Below, one piece after another: positions 41,309 to 50,164 of a stretch of DNA of 64,000 nucleotides (its first letter is position 1; each line of letters begins with the position of its first letter). The notes below the pieces were generated by a model. That model was not told the DNA's origin. It ran no database searches and worked only from the letters and a program-made list of their open reading frames with translations. The stretch lies in assembly GCA_964454025.1 (NCBI GenBank), contig CAYVRP010000029.1, forward strand, positions 7,990 to 71,989, given 5' to 3'. This DNA is from JAFGBI01 sp964454025 (GTDB taxonomy: Bacteria > Myxococcota_A > Polyangia > Polyangiales > Polyangiaceae). The translations under genes were made by a program, and so were the position numbers.

Positions 41309-43114
41309 TCAGCGGCTCCGGGGCCCCGTCGGCGGCGTCACGACGGGGCGCAACGTCGCCGGTCGCGAGGTCGCGAGGGCGCGGTACTCGGGCAGGAATT
41401 CCGTCCACCGCCGCCGCCGCTCCGGCTCCGGCGGCAGCGCGTAGGGGCGCGGCTCGATCGCGAGCAGCGCGGCCTCGTCCACGGGATCGATCAGCTCGGC
41501 GGGCAGGAACCGCTCCGCGTACTCCCGGTAGACGCCGGCGCGGACGAAGTGGTCGAAAAGCTCGGGGTCGAGGTGGTTGTCGCGCTTCATCATCCCCATG
41601 ATCCGCATGGCCTCGGAGAGGCGCTTGCCGGGCTTGTAGGGGCGATCCTGCGCCGTCAGCGCCTCGAAGACGTCCGCGATGGCCATCACGCGGGCCGGGA
41701 TCGAGAGATCCCCCGCGAAGATCCCGCGCGGGTAGCCGGTGCCGTCCATCCTCTCGTGGTGCCCCCCCGCGTACTCCGGCACCCGGCGGAGGTGGCGCGG
41801 GAACGGCAGCGACTCGAGCATCCGGATCGTCTGCACCATGTGCCCGTTGATCACCACGCGCTCGGCGTCGTTGAGCGTCCCCCGGGAGATCGTGAGGTTG
41901 TGCACCTCGTCCTCGCTCAGCAGGGTGAGCTCGCGCCCTCCCTGGCGGTATCGACGCCGGCCTATCTCCCGCACCCGCTCCTGCTGCTCGGGTGACAGGA
42001 ACTCGCCCCCGACGTTGGCGTGCTCCAGGAAGGCGAGGTCGTCGTCGAGGGCGCGTCGCGTGGCCTCGAGGTCGGCCCGGAGCGCCGCGACGTCCGCGCC
42101 GCCCGCGGCGACGCGCCGCCAGTACTCGACCTCGGCCTCGCGGTGCAGCACCTCGAACCGAGCGCGGATGCCGTCGATGCGATCCGAGATCGTCTCCAGC
42201 TTGGTCGCCTTGTCCATCACGTGCACGGGCGTCGTCACCTTGCCGCAGTCGTGGAGCCAGGCCGCGATCTGGAGCTCGTACCACTCGTGCTCGTCGAGCG
42301 TGAAGGAGGCGAATGGCCCCTCGGTGGCCGCGCACAGGCTCCGCGCGAGCATGAGGGCGAGCATGGGGACGCGCTCGCAGTGCCCGCCGGTGTAGGGGGA
42401 CTTGGCGTCGATCGCCGAGGCGATCATCTTGATGAAGCTCTCCAGGAGCGCCGCCTGCCCGTCGAGCAACAGCTTGTTCTCGAGGGCAACCGCCGCCTGG
42501 GAGGCGAGCGCCTCGACGATGTTCTGCTGCTCGGCGCTGAAGGACGTCACGGCGCCGGTGGCGGGGTCGATCGCGTTGAGGAGCTGCAGCACCCCGATGA
42601 CGTGATCCTCCTGGTTGACCAGGGGAATGGTGAGGAAGGATCGCGATCGGTAGGCGTTGCCGCGATCGAACGCCTTGGTGCCCGAGAAGTCGAAGCCCTC
42701 CGCGGCGTAGGCGTCGACGATGTTGAACGACCGCTTCAGGGCGGCGCTCGCGGTGGCGACGTTGTTGAGGTTCTGCTGCCCCGTCACCGGGTCGCGGATG
42801 ACGAGGGGGGGCAGCGCGATCGGGCGGCCGGTGGTCCCGCCCAGCGCGATCCCGAGCGAATCGGTGCGCATGATCGCGAACTCGAGCCGGTCCTCGTTGC
42901 GGACGTAGAGCGTTCCCCCGTCGGCGTGGCAGAGCGCCTTCGCCTCGAGCAGGATGAGCTCCATCAGGCGGTCCTTGTTCACCTCGGCGCTGAGGGCCAG
43001 GCCGACCTTGTAGAGCACCTGGAGGCGCCGCACCTGCGCCGCGAGCGCGGCGGGGCTCATCGCCTCGCTGGGCGGCGCCGAGAGTCGCTGCTCCAGGTCG
43101 TCGTCTCCGGTCAT
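41309..43114 (-). CDS. GAF-HD-GYP protein, probable cyclic-di-GMP phosphodiesterase
   Basis: The 601-residue product has a GAF domain at residues about 30-200 (RLMELILLEAKALCHADGGTLYV; SFLTIPLVNQEDHVIGVLQLLN; FSAEQQNIVEALASQAAVAL). A HD-GYP domain follows with HCERVPMLAL, WLHDCGKVTTP and the signature HHERMDGTGYPRG, then VMAIADVFEALTAQDRPYK. The HD pair and HHExxDGxGYP motif bind the di-metal centre that hydrolyses c-di-GMP. About 90 extra residues are inserted between the HD and GYP parts. The protein should be cytoplasmic, with the GAF as ligand sensor. ATG 43114 is chosen because the frame upstream runs into the thrS promoter. Confidence 0.9.
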   Translation of the reverse strand: MTGDDDLEQRLSAPPSEAMSPAALAAQVRRLQVLYKVGLALSAEVNKDRLMELILLEAKALCHADGGTLYVRNEDRLEFAIMRTDSLGIALGGTTGRPIALPPLVIRDPVTGQQNLNNVATASAALKRSFNIVDAYAAEGFDFSGTKAFDRGNAYRSRSFLTIPLVNQEDHVIGVLQLLNAIDPATGAVTSFSAEQQNIVEALASQAAVALENKLLLDGQAALLESFIKMIASAIDAKSPYTGGHCERVPMLALMLARSLCAATEGPFASFTLDEHEWYELQIAAWLHDCGKVTTPVHVMDKATKLETISDRIDGIRARFEVLHREAEVEYWRRVAAGGADVAALRADLEATRRALDDDLAFLEHANVGGEFLSPEQQERVREIGRRRYRQGGRELTLLSEDEVHNLTISRGTLNDAERVVINGHMVQTIRMLESLPFPRHLRRVPEYAGGHHERMDGTGYPRGIFAGDLSIPARVMAIADVFEALTAQDRPYKPGKRLSEAMRIMGMMKRDNHLDPELFDHFVRAGVYREYAERFLPAELIDPVDEAALLAIEPRPYALPPEPERRRRWTEFLPEYRALATSRPATLRPVVTPPTGPRSR

Positions 43115-43208
43115 CGTGCGGGTGGCGCCGGGTTGCGGACGGGATACGGATAGTACCCCGCGCCCGCCGCCGGAAGCGACCTGCCTCTCCGGGTCCACGA
43201 CGAGCCCC

Positions 43209-43236
43209 TGGAAACGGCGCGTGATCGCGCTATATC
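43209..43236 (+). promoter_or_regulatory. candidate thrS promoter and leader
   Basis: TGGAAA (43209) and TATATC (43231) are separated by 16 bases, followed by an 80-base leader. The leader contains a stem GGACGG-GGGTTT-CCGTCC (about 43278-43295) about 22 bases before the thrS ATG. It could affect expression, but no T-box or operator is evident. Confidence 0.4.
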
Positions 43237-43317
43237 ACCGGGGCATCGCGGCGGGGGTGTCCGCCCCGATCGCGCGCGGACGGGGGTTTCCGTCCCGCAA
43301 CCGAAAGGAAGGCCAAG

Positions 43318-45336
43318 ATGATCCAGGTGAGACTCCCGGACGGGAGCGCGCGCCAGCTCGACGACGGCGCGTCCGCGGCGGACCTCGCCGCGCAGCTCGG
43401 CCCCGGACTGCTCAAGGCGGCGGTGGCCGCGAAGGTCGACGGCGAGGTCGTGGATCTGTCCCGCCCGCTCCCGGACGGCGCCACCGTCGCCATCCTGACT
43501 CGACGCGACCCCGAAGCGCTCGAGGTGCTGCGCCACTCGGCCGCGCACCTGATGGCGGACGCCATCCTCCGCGTGTTCCCCCGCGCCCAGCTCACCATCG
43601 GGCCCGCCGTGGAGGACGGGTTCTACTACGACATCTTCCTTCCGGAGGGCAAGTTGACCCCGGAGGACTTCCCCAAGATCGAGGCGGAGATGGCGCAGAT
43701 CGCCAAGGCCGCGCACCGCTTCGAGCGCCACGAGTGCCCGGTGGACGCCACCGACGAGCTCGTGAGCCGCTACTGGGCGATCGACGGCGGGAAGAACCCC
43801 TTCAAGCAGGAGCTGGTGGAGGGGATCCGGGCCCGCGGCGAGCAGCTCAGCTTCTACCGCCACGGGGACTTCGTGGATCTGTGCCGGGGACCGCACGTCC
43901 CCGACACCTCCTTCTTGCAGCACACCAAGCTCACCAAGGTGAGCGGCGCCTACTGGCGGGGTGACGCGACCAGGCCCCAGCTCGTGCGCGTCTACGGCAC
44001 CGCGTTCTTCTCCAAGCAGGAGCTCAAGGACTACCTCACGCTGCTCGAGGAGGCGAAGAAGCGCGACCACCGCGTGCTCGGCGAGCAGCTGGGGCTCTTC
44101 CTCTTCACCGAGGACGCGCCCGGGTTCCCCTTCTTCCTGCCGAAGGGCGCCCTGCTCTTCAACCTCCTCGCCGACTACATGCGGGGCCTGCTCCGCCGGC
44201 GCGGTTACCTCGAGGTGAAGACGCCCCTCATCCTCAGCGAGCAGCTCTGGCACACCTCGGGCCACTACGACAACTACCTCGAGAACATGTTCTTCACGAA
44301 GCTCAAGCTCCGTGACGCCAAGGACCGAACCAAGATCCACGACAACGTGGCCGAGGAGCGCCCGATGGCGGTCAAGCCCATGAACTGCCCGGGGCACCTG
44401 GTCTTGTACCGGTCGCGGCTGCACAGCCACCACGAGTTCCCGCTCCGGATCGCGGAGATGGGGCTGGTCCACCGCCGCGAGATGAGCGGCGTCCGCCACG
44501 GCCTGTTCCGCGTGCAGGCCTTCACCCAGGACGACGCCCACCACTTCTGCACGCCCGACCAGATCACCGACGAGGTGAAGATGCTGATCGCCTTCTTCGA
44601 GGAGGTGTACGCGGCGTTCGACCTCGGTGACGTACGGATCGAGCTGTCGACGCGACCCGCCAAGAGCATCGGCAGCGACGAGATGTGGGCGCGGGCCGAG
44701 GCCGCGCTGCGCACCGCGCTCGAGCAGGCGGGCAAGCAGTACCAGCTCAACCCGGGGGACGGCGCCTTCTACGGGCCGAAGATCGATTTTCACCTCCGGG
44801 ACGTCCTCAAGCGGTCCTGGCAGTGCGGGACCATCCAGGTGGATTTCTCGATGCCCGATCGCTTCGGGCTGGTCTACGTCGGCGCGGACGGCGAGCGGCA
44901 CCCCCCGGTCATGCTCCACCGGGCCTGCTATGGCAGCCTCGAGCGCTTCCTCGGGATCATCATCGAGAACTACGCGGGCGCCTTCCCGCTCTGGCTCTCC
45001 CCGGTGCAGGTGTCCGTCATCCCGGTGAGCGACAAGCACCTCGACTACGCGCGCGGGGTCACGACGAAGCTGCTCGACGCCGGGCTCCGCGCCGAGGCGA
45101 ACCTCTCGAGCGATCGGGTCGGCTACAAGATCCGGGACGCGAGCCTGCAGAAGGTGCCCTACGTCATGGTGGTGGGCGAGAAGGAGGTGGCGGCCGGCAC
45201 CGTCGCCCTGCGGAGCCGGGTCGCCGGGGAGATCGGCGAGATGACGCTCGAGCGCTTCCTCGCCGACGTCGCCGGAGAGCGGCTCCCCGGCGGCAAGCCG
45301 ACCTACACCCCGCGGGCGCCCGCGCCCGACGCCTGA
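43318..45336 (+). CDS. thrS: threonyl-tRNA synthetase
   Basis: The enzyme charges tRNA-Thr with threonine. The 672-residue product has the full ThrRS layout. An N-terminal TGS domain (IQVRLPDGSARQLDDGA to DGATVAIL) is followed by an editing domain with HSAAHLMADAI and CRGPHV, where the editing-site zinc-type His/Cys residues lie. The class-II catalytic core has PMNCPGHLVLY, EMGLVHRREMSG and the glutamine-rich VQAFTQDDAHHFC, and motif 3 is MLHRACYGSLERFLGIIIENYAG. The C-terminal anticodon-binding domain ends with TYTPRAP. ATG 43318 has GAAAGGAAGG just upstream. The gene is convergent with an HD-domain gene and shares a hairpin at the stops. Confidence 0.97.
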   Translation: MIQVRLPDGSARQLDDGASAADLAAQLGPGLLKAAVAAKVDGEVVDLSRPLPDGATVAILTRRDPEALEVLRHSAAHLMADAILRVFPRAQLTIGPAVEDGFYYDIFLPEGKLTPEDFPKIEAEMAQIAKAAHRFERHECPVDATDELVSRYWAIDGGKNPFKQELVEGIRARGEQLSFYRHGDFVDLCRGPHVPDTSFLQHTKLTKVSGAYWRGDATRPQLVRVYGTAFFSKQELKDYLTLLEEAKKRDHRVLGEQLGLFLFTEDAPGFPFFLPKGALLFNLLADYMRGLLRRRGYLEVKTPLILSEQLWHTSGHYDNYLENMFFTKLKLRDAKDRTKIHDNVAEERPMAVKPMNCPGHLVLYRSRLHSHHEFPLRIAEMGLVHRREMSGVRHGLFRVQAFTQDDAHHFCTPDQITDEVKMLIAFFEEVYAAFDLGDVRIELSTRPAKSIGSDEMWARAEAALRTALEQAGKQYQLNPGDGAFYGPKIDFHLRDVLKRSWQCGTIQVDFSMPDRFGLVYVGADGERHPPVMLHRACYGSLERFLGIIIENYAGAFPLWLSPVQVSVIPVSDKHLDYARGVTTKLLDAGLRAEANLSSDRVGYKIRDASLQKVPYVMVVGEKEVAAGTVALRSRVAGEIGEMTLERFLADVAGERLPGGKPTYTPRAPAPDA

Positions 45337-45353
45337 GCGCGGCGGCGCGCTCA
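45334..45353. terminator. symmetrical hairpin between convergent genes
   Basis: TGAGCGCG-GCGG-CGCGCTCA is a perfect 8-base stem with a 4-base loop. The thrS stop (TGA 45334) opens it and the complement of its last bases is the stop of the minus-strand HD gene. With no T-run, it may act as a weak bidirectional terminator or mRNA-end stabiliser. Confidence 0.5.
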
Positions 45354-46319
45354 GCCGATCCCGAGCTCCGCGCGGTGCGCGGCGACCCACTCGACGTAGA
45401 CCGCGGCCTCGGCCTGCCGGGGGAGGTCGCCCCGCTCGACGAGCTCCTCCAGCGCCCGCTTGATGTCGCCGATCTGCCGCGAGGGGCGCAGCCCGAAGGC
45501 CCGCATGATCTCGTCCCCCACCCCGCTCGGCAGCGCGGGGATCCGGGCGTCCTCCGCGGCGAGCTGCCGGATGCGATCCTGCAGCTCCTTGATGGCGAAG
45601 AGGTTGCGCCGCTTCTTCGCCCGGTGCTTGGTGGTCATGTCCGCTCGCGAGAGGAGCAGCAGATCGTCGAGGTGGGCGCCCAGCTCGCGGCCGAAGCGCC
45701 GCACGGCGCTGTCGGTCCAGCTCGCCTCGTACTGCCCGGCGCGCTGGTGATGGAGCACCAGGAAGCGGATCGCCGCGCGCAGCTCGGGATCCGCGTCGAA
45801 GAGGCGCTCCCGCCGCGCGATCCGGTCGAACATCCGCGCGCCGAGCTCGGGGTGACCGATGAAGGTCACCTTTCCGTCCTCGAGGCGGCGCGTCCGAGGC
45901 TTGCCGATGTCGTGCAGCAGGGCGCTCCACCGGAGGGCGAGCCGGGGCACGGCCTGGATCACGACCTGCTTGGTGTGGCGCCAGACGTCCTTGTGCCGCC
46001 ACTCGTAGTCGCTCAGGCCGACCAGCGCGCGCACCTCCGGGAGCACCGCCTCGAGGACCCCCGACGAGAGCAGGGAGTCGAGCCCGAGGGCGGCGTGCCG
46101 CGCGAGCAGCACGCGAGCGAGCTCGGCCCGGACCTCGACGGGGCCGAGGGCGCGGAGATCCTCGCGCGTCGCCCCCGGGGGCGGACGCCCCACGGCGGCG
46201 CCGCGCGCGCGCTCGACCGCGTGCGCGAGCGCCGCGCGGGCGCGGTCGCGATCGGGCTCGAGGACCGGGGCGGGGGGAACCAAGGGGTAGCCGTTTAGCA
46301 GCGGGTCGCGGGGCCGCAA
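45351..46319 (-). CDS. HD-domain phosphohydrolase related to CCA-adding enzyme C-terminal region
   Basis: The 322-residue product has HKDVWRHTKQVVI, LRWSALLHDIGKPRTRR and VTFIGHPELGARMFDRI, the HD metal-site pattern as it appears in bacterial tRNA nucleotidyltransferases with an HD domain (WxHTLxVxD ... LHDIGKPxxR ... FxGHxxxGA). The N-terminal nucleotidyltransferase head (GGxVRD, DLD) is missing: residues 1-80 are Ala/Arg-rich with no such motif. It is thus a stand-alone HD-plus-RNA-binding-like protein, probably a phosphatase or phosphodiesterase. Its C-terminal helices (DRIRQLAAEDARIPALPSG) match the family's domain after HD. The ATG is at 46319. Confidence 0.75.
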   Translation of the reverse strand: MRPRDPLLNGYPLVPPAPVLEPDRDRARAALAHAVERARGAAVGRPPPGATREDLRALGPVEVRAELARVLLARHAALGLDSLLSSGVLEAVLPEVRALVGLSDYEWRHKDVWRHTKQVVIQAVPRLALRWSALLHDIGKPRTRRLEDGKVTFIGHPELGARMFDRIARRERLFDADPELRAAIRFLVLHHQRAGQYEASWTDSAVRRFGRELGAHLDDLLLLSRADMTTKHRAKKRRNLFAIKELQDRIRQLAAEDARIPALPSGVGDEIMRAFGLRPSRQIGDIKRALEELVERGDLPRQAEAAVYVEWVAAHRAELGIG

Positions 46320-46439
46320 GTGCTTACCTCGAGGCGGCCCCCAGCCGGCGGGTCCGTGCTACGGATCGACGTTCGCCGCGACCGGCCACAGGTTTCCGGG
46401 CGCGGCCAGGCGCCCGCGCGATGCCGGAGCGAGCCCCCG

Positions 46440-46979
46440 ATGTATCGAGTCACCACCGCCGTTCACATCCACTTCTCCCACCACGTGCGGGGGCACTCCG
46501 GGCCCTGCATCTCGCTGCACGGCCACACCTGGAAGTTCGAGCTCACGCTCGAGGCCCGCACGCTCGACGCCCAGGGGTTCGTGGTCGATTTCGATCGGGT
46601 GCACGAGCTGGTGCTCGTGCCCTGTCATCGCCTGCTCGACCATTCTCTGGCGCTCGGGCGCGCGTCGTTCGAGCAGAACGTGGACCCGCTGAGCGCGCTG
46701 GGACGGAACCTCGTCGCGTCCCGGACGGAAACCCTCGGGCACCTCGGCGCCCCCCCCTTCCACCTCGAAGGCGCGCTCGGCGGGGCCGAGAACTCGCTCC
46801 CCGGTGGCATCAAGGTCGCGGTGTTTCCCTTCGCGCCCACCTCGGAGCGCCTCGCCGAATGGTTCTTCGGGGTCGCCGCCGCGCGGCGCGGCGACGACCG
46901 GGGCCGCGGCGTCCGCGCCCGCGTCTACGAGAGCCTGCTCCCCGTCGCGACCTACGCCGAGTTCGCGCCCGACGAGTGA
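46440..46979 (+). CDS. 6-pyruvoyltetrahydropterin synthase / QueD-family protein
   Basis: The 179-residue product has the family's zinc-binding pattern: His in VHIHFSHHVRGHSG and the pair in CISLHGHTWKFEL, which supplies the catalytic Cys and two His ligands ('CxxxHGHxh'). VVDFDRVHELV matches the conserved 'h-V-D-F-x-x-L' segment. QueD makes 6-carboxytetrahydropterin in queuosine synthesis; PTPS homologues serve pterin or folate pathways. The ring-opening Glu near the C-terminus is not obvious by eye, and an insert at residues 95-125 is unusual. No other queuosine gene is nearby. ATG 46440 is chosen because the upstream frame is not protein-like. Confidence 0.75.
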   Translation: MYRVTTAVHIHFSHHVRGHSGPCISLHGHTWKFELTLEARTLDAQGFVVDFDRVHELVLVPCHRLLDHSLALGRASFEQNVDPLSALGRNLVASRTETLGHLGAPPFHLEGALGGAENSLPGGIKVAVFPFAPTSERLAEWFFGVAAARRGDDRGRGVRARVYESLLPVATYAEFAPDE

Positions 46980-47155
46980 CGGTCCCCGCGCCGGATCCCC
47001 GCCCGGGTCGCGGCGCGGGGCGCTGGCCGCGCACGGTCCCCGAGGCGCGCGCTCGCGCGCGAGGCCGGCCCGGCTCGAGGGCGGCGGCCTCGCCCTGAAG
47101 CGGGGGTGCGAATCTCGCTGCCGCCAGCGCCCGCGACCGGATAGGATCCGACGCC

Positions 47156-48781
47156 GTGAGCGGCGCCGTGCGGACCGGTTCCGGCGGGCGATCCCGGCCC
47201 GACGCGCGCTGGTGGCCGCGGCGCGCCGCGGGGGCCGTCGTGGTCGCGCTGGGGATCGCCACCGTGGCCTGCCACCCGTCTCCCGCCGGCCGCTCCTCCC
47301 CACGCCGGACCGCGGATCTGCGCGCGCAGTGGGACGCGCTGCTCGCCTGCGCCGACGCGGAGACGTGCCTCGCCGCCGCCGAGCGTTCGCGGTACGCGCT
47401 CGACGCGGATCTGCAGCGCATGGCGTTGCACGTCGCCTCCTTCGGAGCCCCCGCCGTGCCGGTGCTCGGCGCCGCCGTGTCCGACGGGAGCCGGCCGCGC
47501 CGGCGGGAGATCGCGGAGCTCGCGCTCGCGTCGATGGGCGCACCGGCGCTGGAGTGGGCCCGCGATCACGACGACGAGGTGGGTTTCGAGGTGCTCGTGC
47601 TCCTCGCGCGGCGCACGAGCGCGGTCGCCGAGGTCCGCCCGCTGCTCGTCGAACGGCTCCCGCGGCAGTCCGCGTGGTTGCTCGGCCACCTGCGCGGGGG
47701 GCCGACCGGAGCCGCGCGCAACGCCGGCCTCGCCGTGATCCGGCTGCTCGGCCCCGACGCCCGGGGCGTGGTGGAACGGCTCTGCCCGATCCTGGACACC
47801 CAGGCGCGCCAGGAGTGGGACCTGGCCATGAACGTCGCGGAGGCGGCGGGCCGCGCCGGCGCCCTCGCCTGCGCGCCCTCGCTCGGCCGGGCCCTGACCA
47901 TCCCGAGCTTCCGGGTGACGACCGCCGTGCTCGAGGCGCTGTCCCGGCTGGGCACCGAGGACGCCGAGGTGCGGCGCGCCGTCCTGAACGTCGCGACCAG
48001 CCACTGGTCGCCGCGCGTGCGCTGGCACGCGGTGACCACGATCCGGTTCCTCCGCGAGCCGAGCGGGTTCGACGAGCAGGCCGCGATCGAGCGGGCGGTC
48101 GCCGGCGGCGCCACGCTCTCGGCGTACTTCACGGCGGACGTCACCGCCGGCGACCCGATCGCGGCGGCGTTCGCGACCCGTCGGCAGGACGGCCCTCGGG
48201 GCGCCGAGGAGGCGCCCGCCTGTGCCGTGGGCCGCCCGGCTTCACAGCCGATCCCGGTGGTGGACGGCGACACGGCCGCGCTCCTCCGTCCGCTCGCCGA
48301 GGGGGCGCAGCAGAGGATCGCCCGTCAGGCGTCGCGGCTTCCGCGCGTCACCCTGGCCGATCTCGGGATCGGCCTGGGGGTCCCCCTGACCGAGGCCGCG
48401 CGGGACGCAGCGGTCGCGGGCTCCACCCTCCTCGTCGCGGCCTGCGCCGGGGCTCGCGGCGGTGGGCTGCTGGCCATCCCGCGCGCGGGCCCGCCCCGCG
48501 CGCTGCGCCGCGGCTGCTTCGAGCGCCTGCTGCCCGTCGGCCCGGACCGGGCCACGCTCTGGGCCTTCGAGGGGCCGCGCCACCTCGGGGCCGCCTACGG
48601 CCGGATCTGGCGGGTGTCGCGGGAGGGCGACGCGGAGCGCCTCGTCCCCGTGGTCGACCTGCCCGCCGAGGCCATCGCGATCGACCGCCGCCGGGACGCG
48701 GTGCTGATCGCGACACCAGCGGGCGACGTCGCCGCCGACCTCGAGGGGCACCTGCGACCGCTCGCCTGCGCGCCGCGGTGA
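47156..48781 (+). CDS. lipoprotein with HEAT-like repeats
   Basis: The 541-residue product begins at GTG 47156 and has a basic N-terminus, a hydrophobic segment (AAGAVVVALGIATVAC) and a lipobox Cys near residue 39. Residues 45-300 consist of repeated helical pairs (for example AVPVLGAAVSDGSRPRRREI; VRPLLVERLPRQSAWLL; SLGRALTIPSFRVTTAVLEAL; VRWHAVTTIRFL), which look like HEAT repeats. Residues about 400-541 contain beta-strand blades (GGGLLAIPRAGPPRALRRG; DAVLIATPAGDV), as in a small propeller part. It is probably periplasmic and lipid-anchored, acting as a protein-interaction scaffold. No enzyme motif is seen. Confidence 0.7.
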   Translation: MSGAVRTGSGGRSRPDARWWPRRAAGAVVVALGIATVACHPSPAGRSSPRRTADLRAQWDALLACADAETCLAAAERSRYALDADLQRMALHVASFGAPAVPVLGAAVSDGSRPRRREIAELALASMGAPALEWARDHDDEVGFEVLVLLARRTSAVAEVRPLLVERLPRQSAWLLGHLRGGPTGAARNAGLAVIRLLGPDARGVVERLCPILDTQARQEWDLAMNVAEAAGRAGALACAPSLGRALTIPSFRVTTAVLEALSRLGTEDAEVRRAVLNVATSHWSPRVRWHAVTTIRFLREPSGFDEQAAIERAVAGGATLSAYFTADVTAGDPIAAAFATRRQDGPRGAEEAPACAVGRPASQPIPVVDGDTAALLRPLAEGAQQRIARQASRLPRVTLADLGIGLGVPLTEAARDAAVAGSTLLVAACAGARGGGLLAIPRAGPPRALRRGCFERLLPVGPDRATLWAFEGPRHLGAAYGRIWRVSREGDAERLVPVVDLPAEAIAIDRRRDAVLIATPAGDVAADLEGHLRPLACAPR

Positions 48782-48827
48782 GGCACCAGCGCGGCGCCTG
48801 ACCCGCGGGGTCGAGGCGACGAGGGAG

Positions 48828-49943
48828 CTACGCGAGGAGCGCGCCAGCAGCTTCCACGCGGCGAACGATCCCGGCGAGCCACTCGACGCCGGCCGCGACC
48901 TCGTCGTCGCCGAGCCCCTGCACCCAGCGCAGGTGATCGACCTCGCGCTCCCCGAGCGGGAGCGGGCATGGACCGGTGGGTCCCGGATCCACGGCGGGCA
49001 GCTCGGCGCCGCGCTCGGCGAGGAACCGGGCCAGCTGACGGCGCCGCTCCTCGAGGCAAAGGTCGAGGGTGGCGAGCGCGGCCTCGACGACGGGGCGCCG
49101 CTCCGCCGCCGCCCGCGCCAGACGGACCTCGACGTAGAACGCGCGCAGCGCGAAGAGCTCCCCGAGGTAGCGCAGGTTCTTCTGGGCGCGAGGCTGCACG
49201 CGGTCGAGGCGGCCCGGCGCCACCGCGCGGTCGATGGGCCGCGGGAGCTGCAGCGCGAGGCGGCCCGCCGCGAGATCGCCGCGCCAGACCTGGCCGGCGG
49301 CGGTGACGGCGCCGTAGCCGACCTGCGCGGGGCCGACCAGCCCACCGCTGCCGCCGAGGAAGACGCGACGCTCGCGGAGGAAGACTCCGTGCGTCACGTC
49401 GCCGATGAGCGAGGGCGTCGCCTTGTCCCCCTGCGCCCCCCAGGGGGTGTAGTTGAAGTGGATGTAGCCGCTGCCGACCTCCGAGTGATCTCGCCGGGAG
49501 GTACCGCCGGCCATCAGGCAGTCGCAGAAGTTGATGAGGCTGCCCAGCGTGACGAAGGGGAGCAAGATGGTCTGCTTGAGCCCCACCGCGTGCGCGGTCG
49601 AGGCCTCCTCCTCGAGCAGCGTGCCCGCGCGCACGTGCGCGGCGGCGCCGAGGCTCGCCCCGGCCAGGAGCACGGCCCCCTGGACGAAGCCGCTCGCCAC
49701 CGCGGCGCCCGCGTCGAGAACGGTATCGACCAGCGTCGCTGGCCCCTCCGTACCCACCCGCGAACCGGGGCCCAGCCAGGTTCGCGGCCCGAGCAGCCGC
49801 GTCCCCGGCCAGAGGACGGCGCCGGGCGCGAGCCGCGCGAGGTCGACGTCGGCGGCGATGTAGGTCTGGCGCGGGTCCACGACGACGACGCCGCGCTCCT
49901 GGGCGCTGGCGAGGCGCCGTTCGAGGTCCGTCACGGTCGTCAT
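48828..49943 (-). CDS. left-handed beta-helix (hexapeptide repeat) acyltransferase-like protein
   Basis: The 371-residue product has an imperfect hexapeptide-repeat helix at residues about 25-190: LARLAPGAVLWPGTRLLGP, TWLGPGSRVG, AVLLAGASLGAAAHVRAG, TLLEEEASTAHAVGLKQTIL and VTLGSLINFCDCLMAGG. A region with SEVGSGYIHFNYTPWGAQGDK and then VFLGGSGGLVGPAQVGYGAVTAAG continues the coil. This resembles the C-terminal acetyltransferase half of GlmU-like UDP-sugar enzymes, but the nucleotidyltransferase half is absent. The C-terminal 130 residues are helical. It is probably a sugar acyltransferase or beta-helix binding protein; the substrate is not identifiable. The ATG is at 49943. Confidence 0.75.
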   Translation of the reverse strand: MTTVTDLERRLASAQERGVVVVDPRQTYIAADVDLARLAPGAVLWPGTRLLGPRTWLGPGSRVGTEGPATLVDTVLDAGAAVASGFVQGAVLLAGASLGAAAHVRAGTLLEEEASTAHAVGLKQTILLPFVTLGSLINFCDCLMAGGTSRRDHSEVGSGYIHFNYTPWGAQGDKATPSLIGDVTHGVFLRERRVFLGGSGGLVGPAQVGYGAVTAAGQVWRGDLAAGRLALQLPRPIDRAVAPGRLDRVQPRAQKNLRYLGELFALRAFYVEVRLARAAAERRPVVEAALATLDLCLEERRRQLARFLAERGAELPAVDPGPTGPCPLPLGEREVDHLRWVQGLGDDEVAAGVEWLAGIVRRVEAAGALLA

Positions 49944-50164
49944 GCCGACCCCATAACACGGTCCGGTCGCGGGCTCCCGGCGGCGCTCGCCGCGCCGCCG
50001 GGCGACGCGAGCAGGCGCGGGCGTGCGCGACCCGAGCCGGGGCGCGCGAGCGCCGCCGGATGCCAGATTGCGCGGAGGATCCGGCGTGATACCTTCCCGG
50101 TGTCGGCAGCGGAGGCAGAGCTTGGCGCGCGGGTCGCGCTCCGGGCCGATGGCTCGAGGTCACG

